From Rachicladosporium sp. CCFEE 5018 (lineage: Eukaryota > Ascomycota > Dothideomycetes > Cladosporiales > Cladosporiaceae), in the NCBI GenBank assembly GCA_002077045.2, contig KZ111151.1, forward strand, positions 899,620-963,619: DNA of 64,000 bases, read 5' to 3'. Of the stretch, positions 30,240-41,475 are shown piece by piece. The position numbers and the translations under genes were made by a program. The notes beneath the pieces were generated by a model. It searched no databases. It had not been told where the DNA came from and saw only the letters and a list, made by a program, of their open reading frames with translations. Every line of letters begins with the position of its first letter. Positions within the stretch are counted from its first letter, which is position 1.

Positions 30240-32287
30240 ATGCCCTGCTTCAAAGGCCTAGCAGTGAGCATCCACAGCGACGGCCAGCTCGACGAATTCG
30301 CCCTACAAAAACAAAACCGCCAATCCCGCATATCCTCCTACATCGCCGTGCCCCCGGCCCGCGTACCCCCTCAAAGCACCACCGGAAACCCTGAGCAACC
30401 AAACTTCGCAATCTCCATTACCCTCCTCACCCCAGGCCTGGCCGTACCATACTCCACGCCGTCCCCCACACCAGAGGAGCCGTACCCGCGCCCGAGGATC
30501 GTGGGTGCGCTGCCGGTCAGGGATGGAACGAGGGGGCAGTATACGCCGGTTATTGCGCCGTATATGCCCAGGACGCTGAATCCAAATGAGACTGTTGCGG
30601 CGTATATCTACTTTGACGGGAGGCCGAAGGAGGAGGTTGCGACGTTGCTGCGTAGGGGAGAGGAGACCTGGGTGAACTCTAGGTGGGTCAGTGTGCCTGA
30701 GGCTGATGGAGGAGGGTTGGCGGAGCGGGAGTTTCTCTTTAGAGAAGTCGGACTGGAGAGATGGCTGAATGGGCTGGATCTGGAGGGTGGGAGAGATAAG
30801 GCTGCGAAGGTCAGGAGGCGGCAGGAGAGGCTGGAGCGGAAGAGGAAGGGACGGCTGAATGGTGGGGTCAAGAAGGAGGAGAATGGGAGTGCGATGATCA
30901 AGGAGGAGGATGGAGACGTGAAGGTCAAGATGGAGGAGGATCACGAGGAGAGCATGAATGGGCAGGAGGGGAATGGGGATCTCTCACCTTCAGACTCGGA
31001 TGACGAGCCGCCCGAACCTGAGGCCGCAGGACAGATCAAGATCGCTCTCTTCCGCGTGCTGGCTAGTGGCGAGATCAAGCGGGGAGAGTACTCACCACAG
31101 TTCGACGCACATGACGACGACGAGGGTAGTGGGCAGAATGGTAACGGCGACACAGCAGACGAGGACGTCGATCACACGACATCATTCGCGAAGCCAAAGA
31201 CACTGGATCCGAAGAGCATCAGCACACAGACAGTGACGGGGATCGATCCTCCAGACCAGCCCTACGCAGTCTTCACGTTCTTCTACCGGGGGAAGCAACA
31301 GCTGCAGAAGATGGGCATCCTCCCTACATCAGAATCAGATCAGACACCAACGACATCCAAGAGGAAGTCTTCCGGACCTGACTTCTCTAAGCTCAACCCG
31401 TTGAACAAGTTCGGCACGGTCGGCTTCTCGGGGTATCGCGATTCTGCTGGTGGCAAGCGCAAAGGTAAAGCTGATGTGGCGAGTCCAGATGCTATGGACA
31501 GCGATAATGAGGAGGATGATGACGAGCGGAAACCGAATGGGAACGAGGATGTTGATGTTAAGCACGCCAATGGATCTTTGTTGTCGCCGGAGGATGCGAG
31601 GAGGCAGGGGGAGATTGCGGAGGGGGTGCAGAAGATCAAGGTGAGTCCCCAGTCCCTTTGCGTTTCTCCAAAAGTTTGCAACACTACAACACTTCTGCCA
31701 CTACACTCGGGTCAGCGAGACTCGCACGTAGCTGCCGTCTGAGACGGATGCGTCTCCTCGCTCTCTGCTCCGAGTTGCAACCCCTCATGGGTGCCGCACC
31801 GGAATTCTTCACGATTGCAGCCAGACTGGTAGCAGCATTACCCACGTTGCAGTGATCCAAAGAGATATAGGTGTCCTCGTCGACACGTGAATCCTACTGA
31901 CATCTCTCCCAGCTCAAGCGCCAACACTCCGCCGAGCCCCTTTCTTCCGAGTCCCTCACGCGCAAGTCACCACATCTTTCCACAAGCGACTCCCCCTCAG
32001 CAGGAGGCACACCGCAATCCCTAAACTCCACATCCGCCAACGCCGGCACACCGCCCTCGGAGCTCAACAAAACCTCCTCAGAGCTGCTCGAATCCGTCGC
32101 ATCCCCCTTCAAGCGCCACAGAGGTAGTGTCTCTGGGCTCGGAAGCCTCGAGTTCGCTCCTCTCGGACCTAGCACCAACGATCCATCGCCCAAACCGCAG
32201 CACGGTACTGGCAAACCAGGGACTTTCGGATCGTTCGGACCGTTTGTGCAGGCGGCTGGGATCGATGATGAGGATGAGGAGTTGTGA
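30240..32287 (+). CDS. DUF7918-like fungal hypothetical protein, two exons
   Basis: Exon 1 is 30240-31640 and exon 2 31913-32287, with a long 272-nt intron (donor GTGAGT, branch CTACTGAC, acceptor CAG); 591 residues. The first 190 residues form one globular unit (MPCFKGLAVSIHSDGQLDEF, then RTLNPNETVAAYIYFDGRPK and REFLFREVGLERWLNGLDLE), which resembles the fungal DUF7918 family by memory only. The rest is highly charged, with long Lys/Arg and Glu/Asp runs, several VKxE words and a Ser/Pro C-terminus ending DEDEEL. A nuclear, perhaps chromatin-associated, role is inferred from composition. The intron is about five times longer than its neighbours, so an extra small exon or alternative splicing is possible. 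Confidence 0.72.
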
Positions 32288-32956
32288 TCCCAGATACCCT
32301 TCATTGCTCTCATCACACCACGAGTCAGGTCGCTAATGCGCGATTAAAGACTCCCTAGATCTCACTCTCTCCCCGATCTCACTACACTGGCCACCGATTC
32401 CGTCATGCCCTCCCGCGAACTAACACTCACGTCTTCGAGACCACGGAGAAAGAGACGTTTTGCAGTCTCACAGCACAAGTCGCCTCTCACGTTCTCTCAG
32501 CGCGCCAAGGCAAGCGCGTCGAAAAATGGTAATGCACTTGGTACGAATGTCCTCAAGAAGAGAGTCGCGAGTGGGCACGAAAGGCAGAGGGCTATCGACG
32601 ACCTAGCCGTTCCGCTGCAGTTTACGCAGCTACTTGCTCCAGCATCTGGGCCGGCGAGACCTTCGCCCGAGAGCAATCAGGGGTACGAGCCTGGGGACGA
32701 GCATGGAGACGCCGCACCCACTGCATGAGGTCTTGTGGGCCCATTATCCCATTCCCTGTCGCTTTCCAGCATGAAGCCGCTTCTTGCAGCGCTGCACGGG
32801 CGGAAGGGTTGGATTGCTACACCAGCGAGGGAGAGTCGGTCATCTTGTATGATAGATCGTTTATTGCTCACGAAGACTGGCAAAGATACCCTACAATACC
32901 AATGAATCAAAGCAGAAGCGTACGTTGACTTTGACATTTCACTACACACATACGTC
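32288..32956. other. Inter-gene region with one small candidate gene
   Basis: 3' flanks of two convergent genes. Apart from the small frame at 32405 nothing is recognised. Confidence 0.35.
32405..32728 (+). CDS. Small basic hypothetical protein (107 residues), doubtful
   Basis: An open frame starting ATG in a TCATGCC context. The N-terminal half is strongly basic (SSRPRRKRRFAVSQHKSPLT), as in small nuclear or nucleolar proteins, while the C-terminus is Pro/Gly/Asp rich. No domain, intron or homologue is recognised. It lies between convergent genes, where spurious frames are common. Confidence 0.3.
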   Translation: MPSRELTLTSSRPRRKRRFAVSQHKSPLTFSQRAKASASKNGNALGTNVLKKRVASGHERQRAIDDLAVPLQFTQLLAPASGPARPSPESNQGYEPGDEHGDAAPTA

Positions 32957-34516
32957 TCACCCTTCATCCTTATCCATATTCCCCCTCTTCCCTCGTCCAC
33001 CACTAATCCCCTTCCCTCGATCCCCGCCCTTGCCTCCTTTCCGCTTTTCGTGGAAGGCTTTCATCTCGCCCACAGCCACGCGCTGCGCTTCGCCTACCCG
33101 TTCAGCAAACACCATGACTTCTTCCCTCTCTACGCGCCACTCTTCTAGCTTCTTTCCGAGAGCTTTCTCGATCCGCTGGAAGACTTCAACGTCGTATTGC
33201 GTTACGATACTGATCGCCACGCCGCTCTTGCCGGCTCGTGCTGTGCGGCCAACGCGGTGGACGTAAGTCTTCGAGTCGGGTGGGAGGTCGTAGTTCAGCA
33301 CTAAGTCTACTGATGGGATATCCAGACCCCTAGCAGCGACATCCGTGGCTACCAGAATATCCCGCGAGTGGGAGCGAAATTTCGCGAGCGCGCCCAGTCG
33401 GGAGGATTGCGAGAGTTGGCCATGCAGCGGGATAGCGCTCAAACCCAGCGAGCGCAGGAGGTAAGACAGCCGCTGTGTCTCGTTCACAGTCCGCGTGAAG
33501 AGGATGCAGGTCTGACCTGTGAATGTGTGGAGCAGCGAGAGGAGGTAGATGTCCTTATGCTTGTGCGGAATAAAGAGGTAGTGCTGCAGCAGGTTCTTAA
33601 CCGTTTGGTAGGAGGACGTCGAGATATTCACCCGCACTGGGGACCGGAGCGCTGCGCGCGTGAGGTTATCGAGTTTGCTGTTCATTGTTGCGGAGAAGAG
33701 GAGGGTTTGCCGCGTGAAGGGGAGAGTTTGAAGGATTTTCTCGAGGATTGGGCCGAAGTCTAGGTCTAGGAGGCGGTCGGCTTCGTCCATTACGAGGTAC
33801 TTGAGCGCTCGTAGGGAGAAGCCTTTGGTGTTCTCCAAGTGGTCCAGTAGCCGGCCTGGCGTGGCGACGATGATATGCGGGCGTTTGCCGAGCGCTATGG
33901 CTTGAGGGACCATATCCATACCGCCTACCAGCACGGCGCACTTGACGTTTATGAGGGAGCCGAGGGCTTCGAATTGCTGCGAGATTTGGTAGGCGAGTTC
34001 GCGTGTGGGAGCCATAACGAGGCCGAACATCGGTTGGGGGTTGTTCAACAGGGCTTGCAGGATTGGGAGGGCGAAGGCGGCGGTTTTGCCGGAGCCGGTC
34101 TCGGCTAAGCCGATGATGTCTTTGCCTGAGAGGGCGAGGGGGATAGACTCAGATTGGATCGCAGTTGGTGCAGTGTAGCCCAGAGCTACGCAGGCTTCGC
34201 AGAGGGAGTCCGTTACGCCTAGGTCGGCGAACGATTTGGTAGGTGCATCGTCCGTGGTAGTAGCCTCTGCATCGTTGTTTATTGTCCCTTGGTCCTCCGG
34301 CCCATCTACATTGCCGTCATCGGCCTCCTCTTCAGCCTCGTCTTCACTCTCGTCGACGGGCTCTGGTCGCACGGTCTTCGACACTTTGGCAGGCTTCTCC
34401 AATGCTAACAGCGCCGGCGCATCTTGCTTCACTGCTCCTGTCTGTCTTGCTGTCTTCTCGGATGTGATGGGGGCAACCACCTCATTAGACAGCTTCCGCT
34501 TTTTGAATGCCGGCAT
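32957..34516 (-). CDS. RRP3: DEAD-box ATP-dependent RNA helicase Rrp3 (DDX47 family)
   Basis: 519 residues, single exon. All DEAD-box motifs are present: Q motif GYTAPTAIQ (113-121), motif I AETGSGKT (138-145), Ia PTRELA (170-175), Ib TPGR (219-222), II DEAD (244-247), III SAT (275-277), V ARGLD and VI HRVGRTARAG. An acidic N-terminal extension and a Gly/Lys-rich tail flank the core. The overall architecture and the phrase FADLGVTDSLCEACVALGYT match Rrp3/DDX47, needed in the nucleolus for early cleavages of pre-18S rRNA. The start MPAFKKRKLS is well placed. It shares a short divergent promoter with the Ssf1 gene. Confidence 0.95.
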   Translation of the reverse strand: MPAFKKRKLSNEVVAPITSEKTARQTGAVKQDAPALLALEKPAKVSKTVRPEPVDESEDEAEEEADDGNVDGPEDQGTINNDAEATTTDDAPTKSFADLGVTDSLCEACVALGYTAPTAIQSESIPLALSGKDIIGLAETGSGKTAAFALPILQALLNNPQPMFGLVMAPTRELAYQISQQFEALGSLINVKCAVLVGGMDMVPQAIALGKRPHIIVATPGRLLDHLENTKGFSLRALKYLVMDEADRLLDLDFGPILEKILQTLPFTRQTLLFSATMNSKLDNLTRAALRSPVRVNISTSSYQTVKNLLQHYLFIPHKHKDIYLLSLLHTFTGQTCILFTRTVNETQRLSYLLRSLGLSAIPLHGQLSQSSRLGALAKFRSHSRDILVATDVAARGLDIPSVDLVLNYDLPPDSKTYVHRVGRTARAGKSGVAISIVTQYDVEVFQRIEKALGKKLEEWRVEREEVMVFAERVGEAQRVAVGEMKAFHEKRKGGKGGDRGKGISGGRGKRGNMDKDEG

Positions 34517-34734
34517 TGTGATATGCGATGCGAACGGGCAATTATTCGCAGCCTACCAACGACATCGTCAAGAAAATCTACAGTGGAGCCGGTCGATTAT
34601 GCGGGCTAATCTAAGCTTATCTGATCTGCGGAGGCGGATCTAACCCTACTGCTTCGAAGCTCTGCGACTTCAAAATTTCTGGGATCCGACGAGAGCAGTC
34701 CATCCCACCTGTGTCCCCAGATCGAATATTCAAG
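34517..34734. promoter_or_regulatory. Compact divergent promoter, RRP3 / SSF1
   Basis: Only 218 bp separate two ribosome-biogenesis start codons. The segment contains CAAAATTTC (near 34671), close to the RRPE word AAAATTTT, and GCGATGCG near 34527, close to the PAC word GCGATGAG. Both are partial matches read by eye. Confidence 0.5.
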
Positions 34735-36099
34735 ATGGCCAAAAAACGAGTCAAGAAGCGCACACATCTCGCGGTCGGCGGACGACAACCTCTTCCCGGC
34801 AATGTTCCGTCGAAACCCGGCGAACGGACGCCAAAGTCGATGGTCATCCGCATTGGCGCATCAGATGTAGGACCTTCGATATCGCAGCTAGTCCACGATG
34901 TACGATCGATGATGGAGCCTGCCACAGCCACGAGACTCAAGGAGCGAAGAAGCAACAAGCTTCGCGACTACACTACCATGGCTGGACCCTTGGGCGTGTC
35001 ACACCTGCTCCTGTTCAGCCGAAGCGAGACGGGCAATGTGCAGATGCGACTAGCCGTGACACCTCGAGGACCGACGCTTTGCTTCAGGGTAGAGAAATAC
35101 AGCCTGTGCAAGGATATCTACAAGAGCATGAAGCGGCCCAAGAGTGGGGGCAACGAGTATCTATCGTCACCCCTGCTGGTCATGAATAACTTCAGTACGC
35201 CCGCCGCGAAAGCAGAAGATGATACTGCAAAATCTAGCAAGAATGTTCCCAAGCATCTCGAGTCTCTCACGACGACAATCTTTCAGTCCCTCTTCCCTCC
35301 CATCAACCCGGCTGCTACTCCCCTTCGATCGATCAAGCGCACATTACTTCTCGACCGTGTCTCCACACCCTCAGACGCTGAGAATCCTAGCTATGTCCTC
35401 AACTTACGACACTACGCGATCGAGACTCGGACAGCCAAGTCGGTACCCAAAGCACTTCGGAAGCTGGATGCAGCTGAGCGCATCGTTCACGCGAACGAAA
35501 AGCGAAAACGAAGCGGTCTGCCAAACCTAGGCAAGCTGGAAGATGTGACAGACTACCTACTCGACCCACACGCAGCGGACGGCTTCACCAGTGGGTCCGA
35601 GTCTGAGCCAGAAACAGATGCCGAAGTCGAAGTGCTCGCAGAAGAGACCAAGAAGGTCCAATCCCGCGCCCAGCTCAAGAAAACCCGCGAAGCCGCCCCG
35701 ACAGACCGTCGAGACCCAGCCACAAAGCACGTCCAACGGAAAGGCATCAAAATGCACGAGCTCGGTCCTCGCATGCGCCTGCGTCTCACCAAGGTGGAAG
35801 AAGGGCTTTGCGCAGGGAAAGTAATGTGGCACGAGTACATCCACAAGAGCAAGGAGGAGCTGAAGCAGATGGATGCTGTGCATGCCAAGCGGAGACAGGA
35901 GAAGGAAATGAGGAAGGCGGAGCAGAAGGCTAATGTTGAGAAGAAGAGAAAGGAGCGCAAGGCACGAGGGGAGCCTGAGCCAGAAGAGGGAGAGGATGGG
36001 GAGGATCTTGTTGATGAGGATGGGGAGCAGTTGTGGGAGGATGATGGGTATGATGGGCCTGAAGAGGAGGAAGACGATGAGGACGGTATGGAGGAGTGA
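34735..36099 (+). CDS. SSF1: Ssf1/Peter Pan-type Brix-domain ribosome biogenesis factor
   Basis: 454 residues. It starts MAKKRVKKRTH in context AAGATGG and carries the Brix domain from about residue 28 to 310: KSMVIRIGASDVGPSISQLV, MEPATATRLKERRSNKLRDY, GPLGVSHLLLFSRSETGNVQ and RLAVTPRGPTLCFRVEKYSL, with the closing LGPRMRLRLTKVEEGLCAGK near residue 345. The C-terminus is a basic then very acidic tail (EEEEDDEDGMEE). Family members bind pre-60S particles and are needed for 27S pre-rRNA processing in the nucleolus. No intron. Confidence 0.94.
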   Translation: MAKKRVKKRTHLAVGGRQPLPGNVPSKPGERTPKSMVIRIGASDVGPSISQLVHDVRSMMEPATATRLKERRSNKLRDYTTMAGPLGVSHLLLFSRSETGNVQMRLAVTPRGPTLCFRVEKYSLCKDIYKSMKRPKSGGNEYLSSPLLVMNNFSTPAAKAEDDTAKSSKNVPKHLESLTTTIFQSLFPPINPAATPLRSIKRTLLLDRVSTPSDAENPSYVLNLRHYAIETRTAKSVPKALRKLDAAERIVHANEKRKRSGLPNLGKLEDVTDYLLDPHAADGFTSGSESEPETDAEVEVLAEETKKVQSRAQLKKTREAAPTDRRDPATKHVQRKGIKMHELGPRMRLRLTKVEEGLCAGKVMWHEYIHKSKEELKQMDAVHAKRRQEKEMRKAEQKANVEKKRKERKARGEPEPEEGEDGEDLVDEDGEQLWEDDGYDGPEEEEDDEDGMEE

Positions 36100-37105
36100 G
36101 CAGCCTGGTCGTGCGATAACCGCGTGTGCGAAGCTAGCACGGCGACCACAGCACGATGATCTGCACGGTCCCCTGTTGTTGCATAGAATCCGGCCCCCGC
36201 TTCATGGCATACCACACACCGGCGGCAGTGTTCCAACGCGAGAGGTACGAGTCTGGCTGGTCTGCACATGGGTCAAGGCCATCTTTCTACGAAGGTAGGG
36301 AACACCTCGTTGAATGAGCCGTCGAACGATCAATAAATGCCTTGTCCGATGTCGGAGGCAGAATCGACGCCTTCTAGCGCGAAATCCACACATGCCACTC
36401 ACGGGGCTTCCAATGGAGTTGATCAAGCGCTATCACGTGGATAGTGGTTCCCCTCGTCCGCCGACGCTCGGTGCATGATCGAGGAGGTCAGCGCGGTACG
36501 AGGTGTGGTCAGTGAGGCAACGACGTGACAGAGACGATCATGTCGACTGTGTCCCGGATGGGGGCGATGGCTTCACTTGAGATTGAAGCCAATGCCATGG
36601 CGGAGGCATACAGCAGATATACATAGACATGCCATGTAAAGTACCTCAGCCGTCGTTTTTCTTCTCCATCCCATGCTGTGCCGGTGCAGTGTAGTCAGTC
36701 GCTTCAACCTGCAGACCCAACCCGATAGGAGCTGCAGTGGTTCTCACTTCTGTCTTCATTATACTCGCAATCAAAGCTCACACTGATCCCCACATACCTC
36801 CAGACATATATTTGAAAGAGTCCCCTGCTCCGAAGTCTCGCCTGTCAAAAGTGAAGTGAAGTGGGGTGCAGCGCAACAAGGTTTGCCACACGTCAGCTCG
36901 TAAGGTACCTTCCACGCGCTATCAATCAATCACATGCACCACCAGATCTTCTTCGATAAAAGTAGCGACAAAGGCCACAATACATATCAGATCCGCGTCT
37001 TCAGATAAGTACAGCAAACGTCGCACCTCCTCCACTTCTTCTAAGCACAACATCAACTTCAATCAATCACCAACATCACAACCCATCAACTTCCATCAAA
37101 CCACC
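36100..37105. promoter_or_regulatory. Upstream region of the Cys-rich gene
   Basis: 1006 bp without a supported gene. It holds a CACGTG at 36434-36439 and a TGAAGTGAAGT word at 36852-36862, and ends in a CA/CT-rich leader before the ATG. Short frames on both strands show no domain-like features. Confidence 0.4.
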
Positions 37106-37565
37106 ATGTCTTCCGCCACTGCTGCTGTTCCATCCACCTGCTGCGGTCGCGAGGGCGGCTGTATCTGTGCTAAGGAGGCGAAGTGCTCGTGCGGGAAGCA
37201 GGCGGCGATGCATTGTAATTGCGAGAAGGCGCAGACGGAGAATGTGACTGAGGGGGCGAGGTGCTCGTGCAGTGAGTATAACATCATCGATGCCTTAAGG
37301 CTGGATATGTATGGTGATTGTTACTGATGCTCTACTAGATCAACGCCCAGCTGGCGAGTGCACTTGCAGCCGCTCGAACAAGGAGAACACGAAGGTTGAT
37401 GGGGAGACTTGCGCTTGTGGGAAGCGGTCGAGTGGTGAGTAATCTGGCGGACTTGATGGGATGAGGGAGCATGGGCTAATGATGGCGACAGACTCGTGCA
37501 ATTGCTCTGGCACTGCGGCTGGAAGCTCTGAGCTCGAGACGGACTTTACTACGAAGGCAGCCTAG
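37106..37565 (+). CDS. Cys-rich metallothionein-like protein (DUF7871-like), three exons
   Basis: Exons 37106-37271, 37339-37434 and 37492-37565, 111 residues, all junctions GTGAGT/AG and in phase. The sequence is repetitive in Cys pairs: STCCGREGGCICAKEAKCSC, then CGK, HCNCEKAQTENV and, after the first splice, ECTCSRSNKENTK and ETCACGKRSSD, then SCNCSG; the tail lacks Cys. The repeated unit, about 20-25 residues with CxC and a following Lys/Glu-rich stretch with TEN, occurs about four times. This looks like the widely conserved ascomycete Cys-rich family labelled DUF7871 (from memory). Metal binding is likely by composition but not shown. Without splicing each frame ends early, so single-frame calls truncate it. 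Confidence 0.82.
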
Positions 37566-38145
37566 ATGCTGAAGCGTGGGACGGGTGACGATGGGCTATA
37601 CGAAATCCCTTGGGGTTGGCGTTTGGAGACTGAATGATGAGGGCTAGTTGCGAGCCAACAGCGGAGGGATGGACTCCCAACTATAGCTCAGGCAGTCTGT
37701 ATCAATGAACATCATATTGTAAACGATTCTATGGTACCAGTGTGAGTGTATCATGGTCGTCGTGATGAAAGTGCAAGCGATGTAGCACGCTCGAGCACTT
37801 GAACACCGCATCGGACGCTCGGGCTTCAGACCTGGCTTGGTAATGAGACGATCAATGGGTATTGCAACGCTGCACTCTCAAGGTCCTTTCTGCTGTCATA
37901 TATACACAAGCACTCGATTCAGATCACAGGAGGTTTTGATCGTGTCTCATCCAGACCTCACCGTTGGACCCCTCCACCCCCGCTACTTCCACAGTCCCCT
38001 CCAACATTGACAATCTGCCACAACCCCAATCACCACCAACGCCTGGACCGAGCATTGCCCCACACATACCTCCCTTGAGCGACCTACTGGACCATTTCAC
38101 AGCTGGGCAACCAGCACCACCAGCCGCGCTGGCTGACCCATCGTC
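37566..38145. other. Intergenic, upstream of AP-2 alpha
   Basis: 580 bp, nothing recognised apart from the presumed 3' end of the Cys-rich gene and the AP-2 promoter. Confidence 0.4.
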
Positions 38146-41039
38146 ATGGCGCAAGTCGCAGCCGCAATGTTCAACCGGGGCATGGGCAGCTCCGGCAAAG
38201 AGAACACCATGCGCGGCCTCGTCTCCTTCATAGCCGACCTGCGCAACGCCCGCGCCCGCGAGCTCGAAGAAAAGCGCATCAACAAAGAGCTCGCCAACAT
38301 CCGGCAGAAATTCAAAGGCGGCAACCTCTCCGGCTACGACAAGAAAAAGTACGTCTGCAAGCTGCTCTACATCTACATCCTAGGCTGGAACGTCGACTTC
38401 GGGCACTTGGAAGCGGTGAATTTGATCAGCGCGAATAAGTACTCGGAAAAGCAGATAGGGTATTTGGCTGTTACGTTGTTTCTGCATGAGAGCCATGAGT
38501 TGCTGCATTTGGTTGTTAATAGTATACGGAAGGATTTGGCGGATCATAATGAGTTGAACAACTGTTTGGCGTTGCATGCTATTGCGAATGTGGGGAGTAA
38601 GGAGATGGCGGAGGCGTTGTGCTCAGATGTGCATAGGCTGTTGATCAGTCCGACGTCGAAGCCTTTTGTCAATAAGAAGGCGGCGTTGACAATGTTGAGG
38701 CTGTACAGGAAGGTGCCGAGCATTGTGCAGCCGGAGTGGGCGGAGCGGATCATTGCGATCATGGACGATCCGGACATGGGTGTGGCGCTGTCGGTGACTT
38801 CGTTGATCATGGCGTTGTCGCAAGACGATCCGGAGACGTTCAAGGGAGCGTATGTGAAGGCTGCGCAGAGACTAAGGAAGATTGTGATTGACCAGGAGTA
38901 CGCAGGGGACTACGTCTACTACAAGGTCCCTTGTCCGTGGCTACAATGTAAGCTGCTACGACTGATGCAGTACTTCAATCCGTCCGAAGACACACACGTC
39001 CGAGATCTGATGCGAGAGTCGCTGCAACGAATACTGGACAACGCAATGGAGATGCCGAAGAACGTGCAGCAGAATAACGCTCAGAATGCAGTGCTCTTCG
39101 AGGCCATCAACCTCATCATACATCTGGACACGGAGCGAGACCTGATGGTGCAGATTTCGTCGAAGTTGGGTAAATTCATTGGGTCGAGGGAGACAAACGT
39201 GCGGTATCTAGGACTCGAGGCAATGACACATCTTGCTGTGAGAACGGAGACACTGGATCCGATCAAGAAGCACCAGGACCTCATTATCGGCTCATTGAAA
39301 GACCGCGACATCACAGTACGGCGGCAAGGTCTCGATCTGCTTTACAGTATGTGCGACTCGACAAACTCGCAGAAAATCGTACATGAGCTGCTGAAATACC
39401 TACAAACGGCAGACTACGCCATACGAGAAGAGATGGTACTGAAGATCGCTATTTTGACTGAGAAGTATGCTACTGACGTGAAGTGGTATGTCGACATCTC
39501 GATGCGACTCATCGCAATGGCGGGCGATCATGTGAGTGATGAGGTCTGGCAACGAGTCATTCAGATCGTGACCAACAACGAAGAGCTGCAGATCTACGCT
39601 GCGCAGAACATACTGCAGTACTGCAAGGCCGAGCACTGCCACGAAACGCTGGTCAAGATCGGCAGCTACATACTCGGCGAATTCGGCCATCTCATCGCAG
39701 ATCACAAGGGCTGCAGTCCCATCGAGCAATACATGGCATTGCAAAATAAATTCAACGCATGCTCTCCCACGACGCGAGCGATGATCTTGTCGGCGTTCGT
39801 CAAGTTTGTCAACTTGTTTCCAGAGATCAAGCCGCAGCTCTTGACTACATTCCGAACCTACAGCCATACGCTGGACTCGGAGCTGCAGCAAAGAGCTTGC
39901 GAGTACCTCGCTTTAGCGACGATGCCGACTGACGATCTCCTACGGACAGTCTGTGATGAGATGCCTGCCTTTCCCGAGCGGGCTTCGGCGTTGTTGTCAC
40001 GACTGGACAAGAGGTCTGGCATGGCTGGCAAAGAGAGTGGACCTTCGCTGGGTCGCACGGGGACGCTAAAGCGCAATTTCTCAAGCAGCTTGACTGCTCA
40101 CGTGAACGGCGCAATGACCGGGGCACCTGTCACGAACGGGTTAAATGGCACTCACACATCATCTGCCGCAGTCAAACCGCCTGCAGATGAGCTACTTGGT
40201 CTCGACTTCGCGAGCAGTAGTGCGCCTAACCTCGCCTCCGCCTCACATCTCTCGCCAGATTGGGAGCCAGGCTATAACCGACTGCTGCTCCAGCCCGAAG
40301 GCGTCCTCTACGAAGATGTCCAACTCCAAGTCGGTCTTCGTTCGGAATACCGCAGCGAAGTCGGATGCCTGATCCTCTACTTCGCCAACAAATCCTCTGC
40401 CCCAATACAGTCCTTCACCACAACCCTCGATAATCGCTCCTCCGAAACTCTCAAAGCAGATATCAAAGGCCTCCCCGACACAACAGTGCAACCTGGCTCC
40501 CAAACAAGCCAGATGATCATGTTCGAAGCAAAAGCCATCTTCGCCCACCCGCCTACGATACGAATATCCTACATCGCCGGCTCGCTGCAAGCTCTCACCC
40601 TGCAGCTCCCCTTAGTGCCGCATAAGTACATGGAAGGCGCCGTGCTCTCCTCGGACGACTTCTTCAAGCGCTGGAAACAGATTGGCGGCGCACCGAGGGA
40701 GGCGCAGAAGATCTTCAAGGCGTTTGATGTTAGTGGTAGCGCTACGAGGAAGTTGTTGCAAGGTTTCAAGTGGGGGATTTTGGATGGCGTGGATCCCAAT
40801 CCGAGAAATTTCGTTGGAGCGACGGTGCTGCATACTACGGGCGGGAAGTTTGGGTGTTTGTTGAGACTGGAACCTAACGCTGACAATGGGGTAAGTCCAT
40901 GCAATGCCTACGACGTGGAACCTAAACTGACTGATCATTGTAGATGTACCGCCTTACAATCCGAGCGACGGACGAGTCAGTACCGCCTGTGTTGATGAAG
41001 CTGATGGAGGAGCGGCTCGGTCAGCCTTATCCGACATGA
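38146..41039 (+). CDS. AP-2 complex subunit alpha (alpha-adaptin)
   Basis: Exon 1 is 38146-40890 and exon 2 40944-41039 (intron GTAAGT...TAG, 53 nt); 946 residues. The trunk is the adaptin helical solenoid (MRGLVSFIADLRNARARELE, KYVCKLLYIYILGWNVDFGH, DHNELNNCLALHAIANVGSK and repeated Leu-rich helices). A Ser/Gly hinge lies around residues 630-700, and the appendage (alpha-ear) follows, with YEDVQLQVGLRSEYRSEVGC and RIQGSL-like regions up to the short last exon MYRLTIRATDESVPPVLMKL. AP-2 alpha binds PIP2 and clathrin accessory proteins at the plasma membrane in endocytosis. The initiator adds about 20 residues before the usual MRGL start. Confidence 0.94.
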
Positions 41040-41475
41040 GCGCAATCGGTCCGGTATGGTATGGCATGGTGTATAGTGGCAGAACGTCCGCGTACTTCCA
41101 AGTGTATCAGCGGTGACTGCAGGGCGCCGACCCGGACTATGCGTGGCTATGATACCCCTGTACAGATGCAACGTCCTTACGAATCTCAAACACGATCTCA
41201 TGATACTGGACAGTTTCAATTGTCACCTCTGCCGTGCATAGTGCCTTGTATATAGTCAATAACTGCAATGTCAACAAATATGCAACATTCGCTGCTGGAA
41301 GTCGCTCCGCAGGACCGCAGTAACGTTGCCTGCCACGCCGAGGCGCTGTCACCTCATCGTGTCTCTCAACGTCTTTCCATCAGCAATGGTCATAACAACA
41401 ACCATAATGGCGTGAACTCTCTAGTCATCAGTCTCGACCATCCGTCACGCATGTTAGAAGCCCAATAATCGAATT
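41040..41475. other. Intergenic
   Basis: 436 bp with no recognised gene; 3' flank of AP-2 alpha and promoter of the next plus-strand gene. Confidence 0.4.
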
